From NCBI GenBank assembly GCA_015062235.1, contig SUUZ01000005.1, positions 27,129-91,128 on the forward strand: 64,000 nt of DNA, read 5' to 3'. Both the position numbers and the translations under genes were made by a program. The notes beneath the pieces were generated by a model. The model searched no databases. It worked only from the letters and a program-made list of their open reading frames with translations, and was not told the DNA's origin. Below are positions 10,839-20,813 of the stretch, piece after piece; positions within the stretch are counted from its first letter, which is position 1, and the number at the start of each line of letters is the position of its first letter. This stretch comes from Alphaproteobacteria bacterium (GTDB taxonomy: Bacteria > Pseudomonadota > Alphaproteobacteria > RF32 > CAG-239).

Positions 10839-11456
10839 ATGCCAAATATTCTTTTTTTATCAGATAACGATGTTTTTAAAAAAGATATTTTAGATCAGAT
10901 ATCTTACCATATTCCAGAGTTTAAAATACCAAATAATGAAGACGATATAATTGATATAATAATTATCGATGAAAAGTTAGATTTATTGGAAAAATGTTTT
11001 CAAAAAGAAATAAAAGCTCCTGTGATTTTTTTATCTAAAACAGATAAAACTTGCAACAATAATATCCATCACACTATTATTAAACCTCTTGTGTTAAGTT
11101 CTTTTATAGACGACATAAAGTCCTCAATAAATATTTTTGAAAATTCAAACGATGGATTATTAGAATTTAATAAATATAAATTATACCCGTCTCGTAAGGA
11201 AATTTTAAATTTACGAAATAACGAAACCATTAAATTAACAGAAAAAGAAGTAGCTATTATTAAATACCTATATAAAAATCAAGGAAAAATAGTAAGTAAA
11301 AATGATTTAATGCAAGAAGTTTGGGGCTATGTAGCAGATGTTGCTACTCACACAGTAGAAACCCATATCTATCGTTTGCGCCAAAAAGTAGAACAAGACG
11401 ATGTATCTGCTCAGCTTATACAGACCTCAGACGGAGGATATAAATTAAAACTCTGA
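10839..11456 (+). CDS. OmpR-type response regulator (winged helix)
   Basis: LTEKEVAIIKYLYKNQGKIVSKNDLMQEVWGYVADVATHTVETHIYRLRQKVE...LIQTSDGGYKL. Confidence 0.88.
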   Translation: MPNILFLSDNDVFKKDILDQISYHIPEFKIPNNEDDIIDIIIIDEKLDLLEKCFQKEIKAPVIFLSKTDKTCNNNIHHTIIKPLVLSSFIDDIKSSINIFENSNDGLLEFNKYKLYPSRKEILNLRNNETIKLTEKEVAIIKYLYKNQGKIVSKNDLMQEVWGYVADVATHTVETHIYRLRQKVEQDDVSAQLIQTSDGGYKLKL

Positions 11457-12515
11457 AGTTTTTTTACTTTTTAATTGTCCACAAGCAGCTAAAATATCTT
11501 GTCCTCTGGCAACTCTAATAGGAGCTTCATATCCTGCAGATTCTAAAAATTTGGAAAAAGCATGAACCTTGTTATTTGAGCTCGGTTGATACTTACAACC
11601 AGGCCATGGATTAAAAGGAATAAGGTTAAATTTTGCGCCAAGTTTGTATTTTTTCATCAACGCCACTAATATTTTAGCATCTTCAATAGAATCGTTAAAA
11701 TCTTTAAGCATCAAATATTCAAAAGTAATCATCCGGCTCATTCCCATAATGGCTTGATATTTTTGACAAGCCTCAAGAATATCTTCTATTTTATAACGAT
11801 TATTTATAGGCATAATTTCTGAGCGCTTTTCATTTGTTGGCGCATGCAAACTTATTGCCAGCTTAACACCTAACTCAGAAGCAACAGCTTCAATATTGGG
11901 TACAATTCCTGAGGTAGATAAAGTTATTCGTCTTTTAGATATAGCAACACCACTTCCATCTGATAAAATTTTTAATGCTTTAAAAACTTCATCTTTATTA
12001 TGTAATGGTTCTCCCATACCCATGACCACAATATTTGATAGATATCTAGTTTCGTTAGTAGGAGATGGCCATTCTTTATAAGCATCGCGTGCAATCATAA
12101 ATTGCGCAACAATTTCTCCTGCCGTTAAATTTCTAGTTATTTTTTGACTTCCTGTGTGACAAAACGTACATCCAACAGCACAGCCAACTTGTGTAGAAAC
12201 ACAAACAGCACCCCGATCATCTTCAGGAATATAAACAGTTTCAATTCGTTGTCCGTCCGCAAACTCTAGTAACCATTTATGAGTTTTATCAATAGATATT
12301 TGTTCATCGACAATTTTGGGTCGCGTTATCGTGTAATGTTCCTTCAATTTTATACGCAGATCTTTCGATAAGTTGCTCATATTATCGAAATTAGTTTCAC
12401 CTCTAAAATAAATCCACTGCCAAAGTTGCTTAGCTCTAAAAGGTTTTTCTCCTATAGACATAATTTCGCTAAGCAATTCCTCTTTTGATAAACCTAAAAG
12501 CTCTTTTGTCATCAC
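11445..12515 (-). CDS. rlmN: 23S rRNA (adenine2503-C2)/tRNA methyltransferase RlmN
   Basis: CVSTQVGCAVGCTFCHTG radical SAM motif; VVMGMGEPLHN; ISLHAPTNEKRSEIMPIN. Confidence 0.96.
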   Translation of the reverse strand: MMTKELLGLSKEELLSEIMSIGEKPFRAKQLWQWIYFRGETNFDNMSNLSKDLRIKLKEHYTITRPKIVDEQISIDKTHKWLLEFADGQRIETVYIPEDDRGAVCVSTQVGCAVGCTFCHTGSQKITRNLTAGEIVAQFMIARDAYKEWPSPTNETRYLSNIVVMGMGEPLHNKDEVFKALKILSDGSGVAISKRRITLSTSGIVPNIEAVASELGVKLAISLHAPTNEKRSEIMPINNRYKIEDILEACQKYQAIMGMSRMITFEYLMLKDFNDSIEDAKILVALMKKYKLGAKFNLIPFNPWPGCKYQPSSNNKVHAFSKFLESAGYEAPIRVARGQDILAACGQLKSKKTSEF

Positions 12516-13015
12516 TTACACTTATTTGAAATAGCTTTATACGCCGATGTAAAACCTTTAAGAGAATAAGTATCCTTAGTCTTAGTCCCTTTTGCAGATA
12601 TTCCATTTACAATCATTCTGCTGCCACGCTTCATTGCATCCACAATATTCTTGTCATCTTGAGCTGTCATAGCCCAGGCCTTATCACCACTTGTAAACAA
12701 AGAAAACGTTTTGGCGCCTATTTTCATCTGAGTTTCACTATTTTTTTTATAAGGATAGCCTGCATTAACATTAACAACGTTATAACTTTTTTCATTAGGA
12801 CGATGGGTAACAACAACATAAATATCCCCTCTTTTAGTATATTTACCCTCGTCTTTCTTTGGTGTTGATGCCATATAACATACCGGACCCGCATTATCTC
12901 TATAGTAATAAGCAATCCAATCTCCATATTCTCCGAGTAGACTTTGTTCTGCTGAAAAAGCCGCGGTTACATAACTTAAAAAAGCTAATAAACTAAAAAA
13001 TAAACATTTTTTCAT
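12512..13015 (-). CDS. Invasion-associated locus B (IalB) family protein
   Basis: Signal peptide; GDWIAYYYRDNAGPVCYMASTPKK...RGDIYVVVTHRPNEK...AMKRGSRMIVNGISAKGTKTKDTYSLKGF. Confidence 0.8.
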   Translation of the reverse strand: MKKCLFFSLLAFLSYVTAAFSAEQSLLGEYGDWIAYYYRDNAGPVCYMASTPKKDEGKYTKRGDIYVVVTHRPNEKSYNVVNVNAGYPYKKNSETQMKIGAKTFSLFTSGDKAWAMTAQDDKNIVDAMKRGSRMIVNGISAKGTKTKDTYSLKGFTSAYKAISNKCK

Positions 13016-13112
13016 TCGAATATACTCACAATTTAATTAAATCTAATACGATTATATTTGCAAAATATATAAAAACTGTTAATTTCAGAAAAAAATTAAG
13101 GAAAAAACATCC

Positions 13113-14345
13113 ATGATAAAAGATAATTACCTAGACGTTTCTAAGCTTACCGATAATAAAAAAATCTTTAAGCTATTTTCTGTTGTTGCAGCAGGAGGTG
13201 GCGTATTAAGGTTTGTAGGAGGCGCTGTTCGCGATGCATTAAAAGGTATTAGTAGTTCGGATCTAAACTTAGTTACAGATTTAAGTCCTGAAGAGCTTGT
13301 TGAGGCATGTTCTGATGCAGGATTGGATACGATTCCTTTGGGGATAAAACAAGGAGTAATAGGTGTAATTATTGATGATACACAAATTGAGGTTAGTTGT
13401 TTATCCAAGTATATTAATCGAAATGGTATAAATCAAATTGAATTCACAGATAATTGGGAAGCAGATGCTTCTCGTCGCGACCTAACAATAAACGCTGTAT
13501 ACGCGGATGAAAAAGGAAATGTTTTTGATTATTATAACGGAATAGAAGATTTAGAAAAAGGTTTTGTCCGCTTTATTGGATCAGCATCTCAAAAAATAAA
13601 AGAAGATTATTCGCGTATTTTACGATATATTCGTTTTTATTCATTGTTTGGTCTAGAAGAGCCTAATAAAAAAGCTATAGAAGCCTGTGCGGAAAATTGT
13701 TCAGGATTAAAAAAAATACCAATGGAAAAAATTCGTGACGAGCTATTTAAAATAATACAAACCCCAAACGCTGTGCGCGCTTATCGACTAATGCAAACAC
13801 ACGGTATTTTATCATATATAATGCCAGACGCAGAATATATTGACGATTTAGAGTTCTTTAATAACATAACAAATGAACACCATATCGATGATGCTGCCAT
13901 AATAAAGTTGTTTATTTTATATCGTCCAAACATTGTACTAGCTGAAAATTTAGCAATAAGACTCAAATTAAGTCGCAAAGAAAAACAACTTTTAACATCA
14001 CTAGCGGCAGAACAAATTTCTTTGAAAGATTTATGTGATGAAAATACATTGAATAAAATAATTTATGAGTTTGGAATAGATTTTGCAAAAGCAAAACTAC
14101 TAACTAATGTTGCAGAGAAAAAAGAGATACCCGATAATTTGTGGGAAGTATATGTTAAAATATCTCAAATGATAGAACCAGTTTTTCCTCTTAAAGGTAA
14201 GGATGTTATAAATAAGGGAATTACAGATAGCCAAAGAGTTGGATTAATCTTAAAAGAGCTAGAGCAACGTTGGACAGATTCTAATTTCACGTTAAATAAG
14301 GAGCAGCTTTTATTAGAGGTAAATAATTTAAAAGAAGTGATATAA
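13113..14345 (+). CDS. CCA tRNA nucleotidyltransferase / poly(A) polymerase family
   Basis: LRFVGGAVRDALKGISSSDLNLVTDLSPEE...EADASRRDLTINAVYAD...EDYSRILRYIRFYSLFG. Confidence 0.93.
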   Translation: MIKDNYLDVSKLTDNKKIFKLFSVVAAGGGVLRFVGGAVRDALKGISSSDLNLVTDLSPEELVEACSDAGLDTIPLGIKQGVIGVIIDDTQIEVSCLSKYINRNGINQIEFTDNWEADASRRDLTINAVYADEKGNVFDYYNGIEDLEKGFVRFIGSASQKIKEDYSRILRYIRFYSLFGLEEPNKKAIEACAENCSGLKKIPMEKIRDELFKIIQTPNAVRAYRLMQTHGILSYIMPDAEYIDDLEFFNNITNEHHIDDAAIIKLFILYRPNIVLAENLAIRLKLSRKEKQLLTSLAAEQISLKDLCDENTLNKIIYEFGIDFAKAKLLTNVAEKKEIPDNLWEVYVKISQMIEPVFPLKGKDVINKGITDSQRVGLILKELEQRWTDSNFTLNKEQLLLEVNNLKEVI

Positions 14346-14374
14346 GAAAAGACCACATAACGTGGTCTTTTCTT
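14343..14374. terminator. Bidirectional terminator
   Basis: AAGAAAAGACCAC-loop-GTGGTCTTTTCTT. Confidence 0.85.
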
Positions 14375-14383
14375 ATAAAACAA

Positions 14384-14746
14384 TTATTTGCTCAGTTTTT
14401 TAATGGATTTGACATCAACTTTGGTTGGTTTCATCATTTCTTTATCAACTTCTCCAGATATTTCTACAAGCTCTCCAGCGGTAACAGTAACACCGTCAAA
14501 ATCTTCTTCATCTATTTCAATAATAATTTCTCCTGTTTTATCTGTAAAAGCATATTTGTCATCACCGAGCGCTTTAACAATTTTACCCTGCATAACAACC
14601 AATGTTTCATCCGATTTATTTTTTACGTTTTCAACGGTTTCAACAACAACATTTTCAGGAATAAATATAAATCCTTTATTTTTATCTTTTGCAATAACAG
14701 GAAAAGCCACCATCGTGCATATCAAAGCTAACAATATTTTTTTCAT
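14384..14746 (-). CDS. NirD/YgiW/YdeI-type (BOF, OB-fold) periplasmic protein
   Basis: MKKILLALICTMVAFPVIA signal; VVMQGKIVKALGDDKYAFTDKTGEIIIEIDEEDFDGVTVTAGELVEISGEVDKE. Confidence 0.8.
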   Translation of the reverse strand: MKKILLALICTMVAFPVIAKDKNKGFIFIPENVVVETVENVKNKSDETLVVMQGKIVKALGDDKYAFTDKTGEIIIEIDEEDFDGVTVTAGELVEISGEVDKEMMKPTKVDVKSIKKLSK

Positions 14747-14817
14747 TTTTATCTCCTTATTTATATAAATACTATAAATAGATAAGAGTCTTTTTGAAAA
14801 AAACAAGATAACAAAAA

Positions 14818-15708
14818 CTAATTTATTCTAACTGGTTTAAATAATCTGTTGTAAACAAGAGCAATACCCAAAGAACAAAAAACAGTAACCAATAGAAGTA
14901 TTCGAGGAGAAAATATATCAGCAGCAAAACCAAGTAAAAAACCGATTAAAGATGTTGTTATACCCCCAAAAAAACCAACGATTGAATCCAGCGTTGCTCG
15001 TAACCCTTTATTATATTCTTTTTGTAATAAAGTTGACGATGATGTAGTTACTGTTCCATAAAATAGGTTTTGCATAGATGCTATAAAAGGCGTTATTGAA
15101 TTATTTATAATTAAACTTATGAATCTTATTAATGAGCTACCAAATGTAGAAAAACATAAAAGTTTTAGTAAATTATTTTTAGTAAATAAGGTGGCTATAT
15201 AATAACTTATCCATCCAGTTGTATGCTGCAAAGCTCTTGCAATATTAATAAAATATATAGGGATTAATTTTTCATAATAGCTTGCTTCAAATCGAAAAAC
15301 GGAATTTGCTAAAGCATCATTTAAAATTTGTAAAATTGCATAGTGTCGCAGAGTGCGGTTTTTTATGAAAATATATACACTTTTTTTTAATTGTTTTTGT
15401 GGCGATATTCTTTTTTTAAAGTAACTTCTAGGATTTACCATTAAAGCAATGACAAAAATGTTAAAAAACGATGGAAGGGTCGCAATCCAAACCAATGTTT
15501 GTAATGAAAAATAATAAGTTACAAATGTTGCTATAAATGCTGCAATTAAAGCACCAAGTTGATAGAAGGAGGAAATTTTAGCTAAGATTTCCATAAAAAG
15601 TTTGCGTTTTCGAATTTGTTGACATGTCTCATATATCATAGCACACTCTGTACCAGATTTAAATGCTAGCCCAACATCCCAGAACGATGAACCTATAAGT
15701 AACAGCAA
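14818..15708 (-). pseudogene. MFS transporter, 5'-truncated (first three TM helices missing)
   Basis: Begins at SSFWDVGLAFKSGTECAMIYETCQQ (TM4-like MFS signature), with only hydF sequence immediately upstream. Confidence 0.6.
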
Positions 15709-15725
15709 TGTTTCGCCTAATCATA

Positions 15726-16931
15726 TTACAGTCCAAATGGTTTTATAACCCTGTCAAAAACACCCTGGGTTTTAGAAATTGCTACCCCATAATTAGTTAT
15801 AGCAACACCACGCCTAACACATTCATTCAGTCTACGATTCATTTCAACACGGTTAAGCATACAAGCTCCGCAATGAATAACTAAATCATATTTTTCTAGC
15901 ATTTCAGGAAAATCACATCCTGTACAAAATTCAAAATCAAGGTTTTTTTTAGTATATTTTTTTAATAATGCGGGTATTTTAATCCTTGCAATATCATCAT
16001 CTTGTGCGTGATGAGAACAGGCCTCTACTATTAGTATCTTACTATTGTTGTCAAGGGTATCAATTTTTTTTGCTCCATCTACCATAACCTTTAAATCACC
16101 TTTAAATCTAGCAAAAAGGATTGAAAAGGTTGTTATATCAATATGTTGAGGGACAATTTTATTTACTTCGGAGACAACTTGAGAATCTGTAATTACAATT
16201 TTGGGTGTATCTTTAAGTGTTTTTATACTTTTTTCTAATTCATTAACCTTAGTAACTACCGCTACTGCATTTTCATCTAAAATATTTCGCAAAATTTGTA
16301 CTTGGGGTAAAATAAGTCTGTCTTTAGGAGCAGAATTGTCTATAGGCGTAACCAAAATCACAATATCTTTATTTCTTATAATATCATCGAGCAAAGAATG
16401 TGTTTCATTATTATCTACAGAAAGAGCCTTAATAAGCATATTTTTTAATTCAGTAATTCCTTTATTGTAGATGCTAGATACATGAGTATATATAATATCA
16501 TTTTTTTGTAAGAAAGATTTATCCTGAGTCTTAGCCTTTTCAATATCTTCTTTAGTAAAAACAGCAATAAGAGGAATATTCATTTGTTTTATTTTTAGAA
16601 TGTTTTGAATATCAAAATCTGTTATCCCCTTTTCGTCAATCGTAAATATAACAATATCTGCTTTATATAAAGCTTTGCGAGTAGCGTTGATTCTTTGTAA
16701 CCCTAAATTAGAATCATCATCAAGCCCAGCTGTATCAAAAAAAGTTACAGCTCCTAAGGGTAAAAGCTCATAGGGTTTGGTTACTACATCAGTAGTTGTT
16801 CCAGCAACATCAGAAACAATAGAGACAGATTGATTTGTTAAAGCATTTAATAATGATGACTTGCCAGTATTGCGTCGCCCAATTAAAACAATGTTATAGC
16901 GCATTGCTCGAGGTGTTAATTTAGCCTGCAT
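15726..16931 (-). CDS. hydF: [FeFe]-hydrogenase H-cluster maturation GTPase HydF
   Basis: GRRNTGKSSLLNALTNQ GTPase, VVTKPYELLPLGAVTFFDTAGLDD, C-terminal EACSHH...VIHCGACMLNR metal-site motifs. Confidence 0.93.
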   Translation of the reverse strand: MQAKLTPRAMRYNIVLIGRRNTGKSSLLNALTNQSVSIVSDVAGTTTDVVTKPYELLPLGAVTFFDTAGLDDDSNLGLQRINATRKALYKADIVIFTIDEKGITDFDIQNILKIKQMNIPLIAVFTKEDIEKAKTQDKSFLQKNDIIYTHVSSIYNKGITELKNMLIKALSVDNNETHSLLDDIIRNKDIVILVTPIDNSAPKDRLILPQVQILRNILDENAVAVVTKVNELEKSIKTLKDTPKIVITDSQVVSEVNKIVPQHIDITTFSILFARFKGDLKVMVDGAKKIDTLDNNSKILIVEACSHHAQDDDIARIKIPALLKKYTKKNLDFEFCTGCDFPEMLEKYDLVIHCGACMLNRVEMNRRLNECVRRGVAITNYGVAISKTQGVFDRVIKPFGL

Positions 16932-16984
16932 AATAAACTCCTAAATCATATAAAAAGGCCCACTGTAGCTAGTGAGCCTTAAAT

Positions 16985-17060
<76 letters not shown>

Positions 17061-17120
17061 AAAAGTCACTCGCAATTTACTTAAAAAATGCAATATAGTC
17101 AAGCCATTTTACTATAAACA

Positions 17121-17591
17121 TCAAGAATCTTCAGGATGTTTTTTTGCAAAACCACTTTTACATTCCATTGACCAAGACATTAGTAGCTCTTCTTCTTTAG
17201 TGCTTTCATCAATTTGTTCAGCAATAATTTTAAATCCATTTTTTTGATAAAAATGAAGAGCTTTAATGTTTTTTGTAAACACTTTTAAACTTAACTCCGA
17301 ATATATTTTTTTTACATAGTTGACCAGCTTAGAACCAATCTTTTGTTTTTGAAATAATGGATCAACAAATAAAGCTCCTATATATTTATCATCTATAATA
17401 CTTATAAATCCCTTTATTTGTCTTTTATCCTCAAAAACAAAACTTTCTGTATTTGGTAAATAATACTTCTTTATAATTGGCAACATATTATGCCAATATT
17501 CATTACTGACAAAATCATGAGATTGAATACTACCTTTAAGCCATATAGCTAGCATTTTCTCAATATCATCAGATGTATACTTTCTAATCAT
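17121..17591 (-). CDS. GNAT family N-acetyltransferase
   Basis: IRKYTSDDIEKMLAIW...IGALFVDPLFQKQKIGSKLVNYV...ALHFYQKNGFKI. Confidence 0.9.
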   Translation of the reverse strand: MIRKYTSDDIEKMLAIWLKGSIQSHDFVSNEYWHNMLPIIKKYYLPNTESFVFEDKRQIKGFISIIDDKYIGALFVDPLFQKQKIGSKLVNYVKKIYSELSLKVFTKNIKALHFYQKNGFKIIAEQIDESTKEEELLMSWSMECKSGFAKKHPEDS

Positions 17592-18532
17592 TTATGTCTC
17601 TTTCTTAAAGATATTCTTTTTAGTCGTCTTTCCATAAAAACACGGTGAGCGTTTCTATATACAATTATGGATTTTGTACGAGCTTTAAGGATTATTGTAA
17701 ATTCTTTCATTGTTAATATAACGCCAATAGTAACTAAGCTTGAACCCAATAAAATTTGCCAACTAAGAGGGTCGTTAAACATTAAAACTCCAGCAGCAAT
17801 ACCGAAAACAATTCTCAATGTGCTGAATGGTGCAATTTTATTAACCCCATTAATAGCAATAAGTTTTTGCCACAAAACTATTGCAACAGACAAAACAATA
17901 ACTTCAAATGCCATAACCCAACCAGCTACGAACCAGTTAATTTTATTTAATGCAGTATAATCAAAATCTTCTATCCAAATAGACCCCATTGCAGTAAAAG
18001 GAACTGCAAACAAATATGAGTAAGCTAGAAATGTGGGGGTCTCCATATGCTTAGTATTCTTAAACATAATTTGACAAGCGCCCCAAAACACACGAGATAA
18101 CAAAATAAGTATTACGCCATAAAAACTCATTTCAGGCATATCCATAATAATGGCAACACCTATAAATGATAACAAAATGGCTAAAACTTGCTTAATATTA
18201 ATTTTTTCTTTAGCCCAAATACAAGCCATTAATACAGAAATAGGACCCTCTGTTTGCATTAATAAAGAACTCGCTGAAGGGGATAGTTCTTTATAGGCAA
18301 TATAGCCCAGCATATTAGTAATGACATTAGATGTAATAGCAACAAACAATAGCTGTCCAAGTTCTTTTTTTGTTGGTTTAGCGAAAGGTAAAAATATCAA
18401 TGCAATAATAGCATATCTTATAGTTAAGAAAGTAAACGGAGGTAACTCTTGAAGCCCCAATTTACTTATTGCGGGATTAATACCCCAAATAAAGACAACC
18501 AATAATGATAAAAATATAGCTGAAAGTTTCAT
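17588..18532 (-). CDS. EamA/DMT-family transporter
   Basis: 10-TM hydrophobic protein, FIWGINPAISKLGLQELPPFTFLTIRYAI. Confidence 0.9.
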   Translation of the reverse strand: MKLSAIFLSLLVVFIWGINPAISKLGLQELPPFTFLTIRYAIIALIFLPFAKPTKKELGQLLFVAITSNVITNMLGYIAYKELSPSASSLLMQTEGPISVLMACIWAKEKINIKQVLAILLSFIGVAIIMDMPEMSFYGVILILLSRVFWGACQIMFKNTKHMETPTFLAYSYLFAVPFTAMGSIWIEDFDYTALNKINWFVAGWVMAFEVIVLSVAIVLWQKLIAINGVNKIAPFSTLRIVFGIAAGVLMFNDPLSWQILLGSSLVTIGVILTMKEFTIILKARTKSIIVYRNAHRVFMERRLKRISLRKRHK

Positions 18533-18543
18533 TAAATAGTTCC

Positions 18544-20532
18544 CTAAATATCTAAATCATCAACAAACTTAGCTCGTTCAATAATAAACCTAAATCGTAA
18601 TTCAGGATTCTTTCCCATCAAACGCTCTACTTGACGTCTAGTTTCAAAAGCTTCTTCTTTGCCTTCTTCGGTAGATGTCGACGGAATCATAACTTGCAAC
18701 AACATACGATTCTTTTTATCCATAGTTGTTTCTCTAAGTTGTAACGCACTCATTTCACCTAAACCTTTAAAGCGGCTGATGTCTGGTTTTTGATTGGCTT
18801 TCACAACTTTTGCTAATATTTTGTCTTTATCTTCATCATCCAAGGCATAATAATTCTTACCACCAACAGCAATTTTATAGAGCGGTGGTGTAGCAATAAA
18901 TAAGTGACCATTAGCAATAAGTTGAGGCATGTGTTGGTAGAAAAACGTCATCAAAAGAGAAGCAATGTGAGCTCCATCAACGTCAGCATCAGTCATGATG
19001 ATAATTTTTTCGTAACGAAGATTTTCTTCTTTATAGTTGTCTTTGGTGCCACAACCTAAAGCCTCTATCATATCTTTTATTTCTTGGTTTTGGGTGATTT
19101 TTTCAATGGATGCACTTGCAACGTTTAAAATCTTACCTCTTAAGGGTAAAATAGCTTGAGTCACTCTATCACGCCCCTGTTTTGCTGAACCTCCAGCCGA
19201 ATCTCCCTCAACAATAAATAATTCAGTGTTTTCTGACGAAGCTTGCGAACAGTCAGCTAACTTTCCAGGTAACCGCAACCTTTTTGTTGGTGTTTTACGT
19301 ACTTTTTCCTTTTCTTCTTTCTTTTTCTTTCTCGCATCGGCTCTTTCAACAACATATTCTAACAAAGCGGCAGCATTTTCTAAATCTGAAGACAGCCAGT
19401 GATCAAAAGAATCTTTAACGGCCGTTTCTACTAAGCGTGTTGCTTTAGACGATGTTAACTTGTCTTTTGTTTGTCCCTGAAATTGAGGATCTCTTATAAA
19501 AACAGACAACATAATAGAAGCATCACCCAAAAAATCTTCAGCAGTTATATTGGTTGCTTTTTTATTGTTGACCATTTCACCATATTCTTTAAGACCTTTT
19601 AATAACGCCGACTTAAAGCCAGTTTCGTGTGTTCCTCCAAAAGGAGTAATAACGGTATTGCAGTAAGAATGGCAAAATCCACTTTCATCTTCAGGCCAAG
19701 TAATAGCCCATTCAATTTTTCCTTCATCATTATCTAAATCAGCTTCTCCAGCAAAAGGACGTCTGTTAATAGTTGCTTTAGCCCCAACTTGATAATTCAA
19801 AAAATCCAAAACACCGTTAGGGAAACATAATTCCATTTCCTTAGGAGTAGCCTCTCCTTCACCTATAATTTCAGGAGCGCAATGCCAATTTATTTTAATT
19901 CCCTTAAATAAAAAAGCCTTTGATCTAGCCATTCTAAATATACGATTAGGCTGCAAATTTGAATTAGCTCCAAAAATTTCTGGATCGGGTTTAAATGTGA
20001 TAGATGTTCCTCTACGATTAGGAGCATTTCCTACTAATTCTAGAGCACCTAAAGGAATTCCTTTAGAATATTCTTGCCTATAAAGTTTTTTATCTCTAGC
20101 AATTTCAACAACTAATTTCTCAGATAAAGCATTAACTACGGACAAACCAACCCCATGCAACCCTCCAGATACTTTATATGCTCCACCTCCAAACTTTCCG
20201 CCAGAATGCAACATAGTCATAATAACTTCTAGAGCTGATTTATTAGGGTATTTTGGATGTGGATCCACAGGAATACCACGTCCATTATCAATAATGCTGA
20301 CAGAATAATCCTCATTCATAACAACGTCTATACGGGTAGCATATCCAGCAACAGCCTCATCCATTGAGTTGTCCAGTATTTCTGCAACCAAATGATGCAG
20401 AGCGGTTTCATCGGTTCCGCCAATATACATACCTGGTCTATGTCTAACGGGTTCCAGTCCCTCTAAAACTTCAATAGATTGAGCGCTATATTCTTTAGTT
20501 GTTATTTCTGTTGCTTCAAACAAATCAGCCAT
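18544..20532 (-). CDS. parE: DNA topoisomerase IV subunit B
   Basis: YSAQSIEVLEGLEPVRHRPGMYIGGTDETALHHLVAEILDNSMDEAVAGYA; second GyrB-type paralogue. Confidence 0.95.
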   Translation of the reverse strand: MADLFEATEITTKEYSAQSIEVLEGLEPVRHRPGMYIGGTDETALHHLVAEILDNSMDEAVAGYATRIDVVMNEDYSVSIIDNGRGIPVDPHPKYPNKSALEVIMTMLHSGGKFGGGAYKVSGGLHGVGLSVVNALSEKLVVEIARDKKLYRQEYSKGIPLGALELVGNAPNRRGTSITFKPDPEIFGANSNLQPNRIFRMARSKAFLFKGIKINWHCAPEIIGEGEATPKEMELCFPNGVLDFLNYQVGAKATINRRPFAGEADLDNDEGKIEWAITWPEDESGFCHSYCNTVITPFGGTHETGFKSALLKGLKEYGEMVNNKKATNITAEDFLGDASIMLSVFIRDPQFQGQTKDKLTSSKATRLVETAVKDSFDHWLSSDLENAAALLEYVVERADARKKKKEEKEKVRKTPTKRLRLPGKLADCSQASSENTELFIVEGDSAGGSAKQGRDRVTQAILPLRGKILNVASASIEKITQNQEIKDMIEALGCGTKDNYKEENLRYEKIIIMTDADVDGAHIASLLMTFFYQHMPQLIANGHLFIATPPLYKIAVGGKNYYALDDEDKDKILAKVVKANQKPDISRFKGLGEMSALQLRETTMDKKNRMLLQVMIPSTSTEEGKEEAFETRRQVERLMGKNPELRFRFIIERAKFVDDLDI

Positions 20533-20648
20533 AGTTTAATAAAATCCCTTAAAATCCTAATGTTTTTCGGGGTGAATCATAAATCAAAAGGTGGTATTAA
20601 ACAAGTACAAACTTTGATAAGTCAACAAATCTTTTTTTGAAAAAACTC

Positions 20649-20675
20649 TTGATTTTTTAATATTTTATGTATAAA
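20649..20675 (+). promoter_or_regulatory. Putative sigma70-type promoter of rpsB
   Basis: TTGATT ... TATAAA, 15-nt spacer. Confidence 0.45.
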
Positions 20676-20684
20676 AGGAGTCAC

Positions 20685-20813
20685 GAAATCGTCAATGGTG
20701 GCGATTTTATAATTCACACGCAGGCTTGTTTGGGGATTTAAACCTCACTCCGGTGCTTGAAGTTCAAGTTCTCGTAAGGCTTGCGGAGGTTTAACCGGAA
20801 AAAGGATAAAAAA
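20685..20813 (+). promoter_or_regulatory. Candidate structured rpsB mRNA leader
   Basis: TTAAACCTC (20738-20746) pairs perfectly with GAGGTTTAA (20786-20794) just upstream of the RBS; internal CTTG-AAGTT-CAAG hairpin. Confidence 0.45.

Noticed and set aside
10839-11456. Response regulator as a degenerate, unphosphorylatable receiver
   Set aside because: Acidic pair (SDND), IIIIDE aspartate and TIIKP lysine all seem present, so degeneration is not supported.
12724-12927. 67-aa ORF inside the IalB-family gene
   Set aside because: Shadow frame of a supported exported protein.
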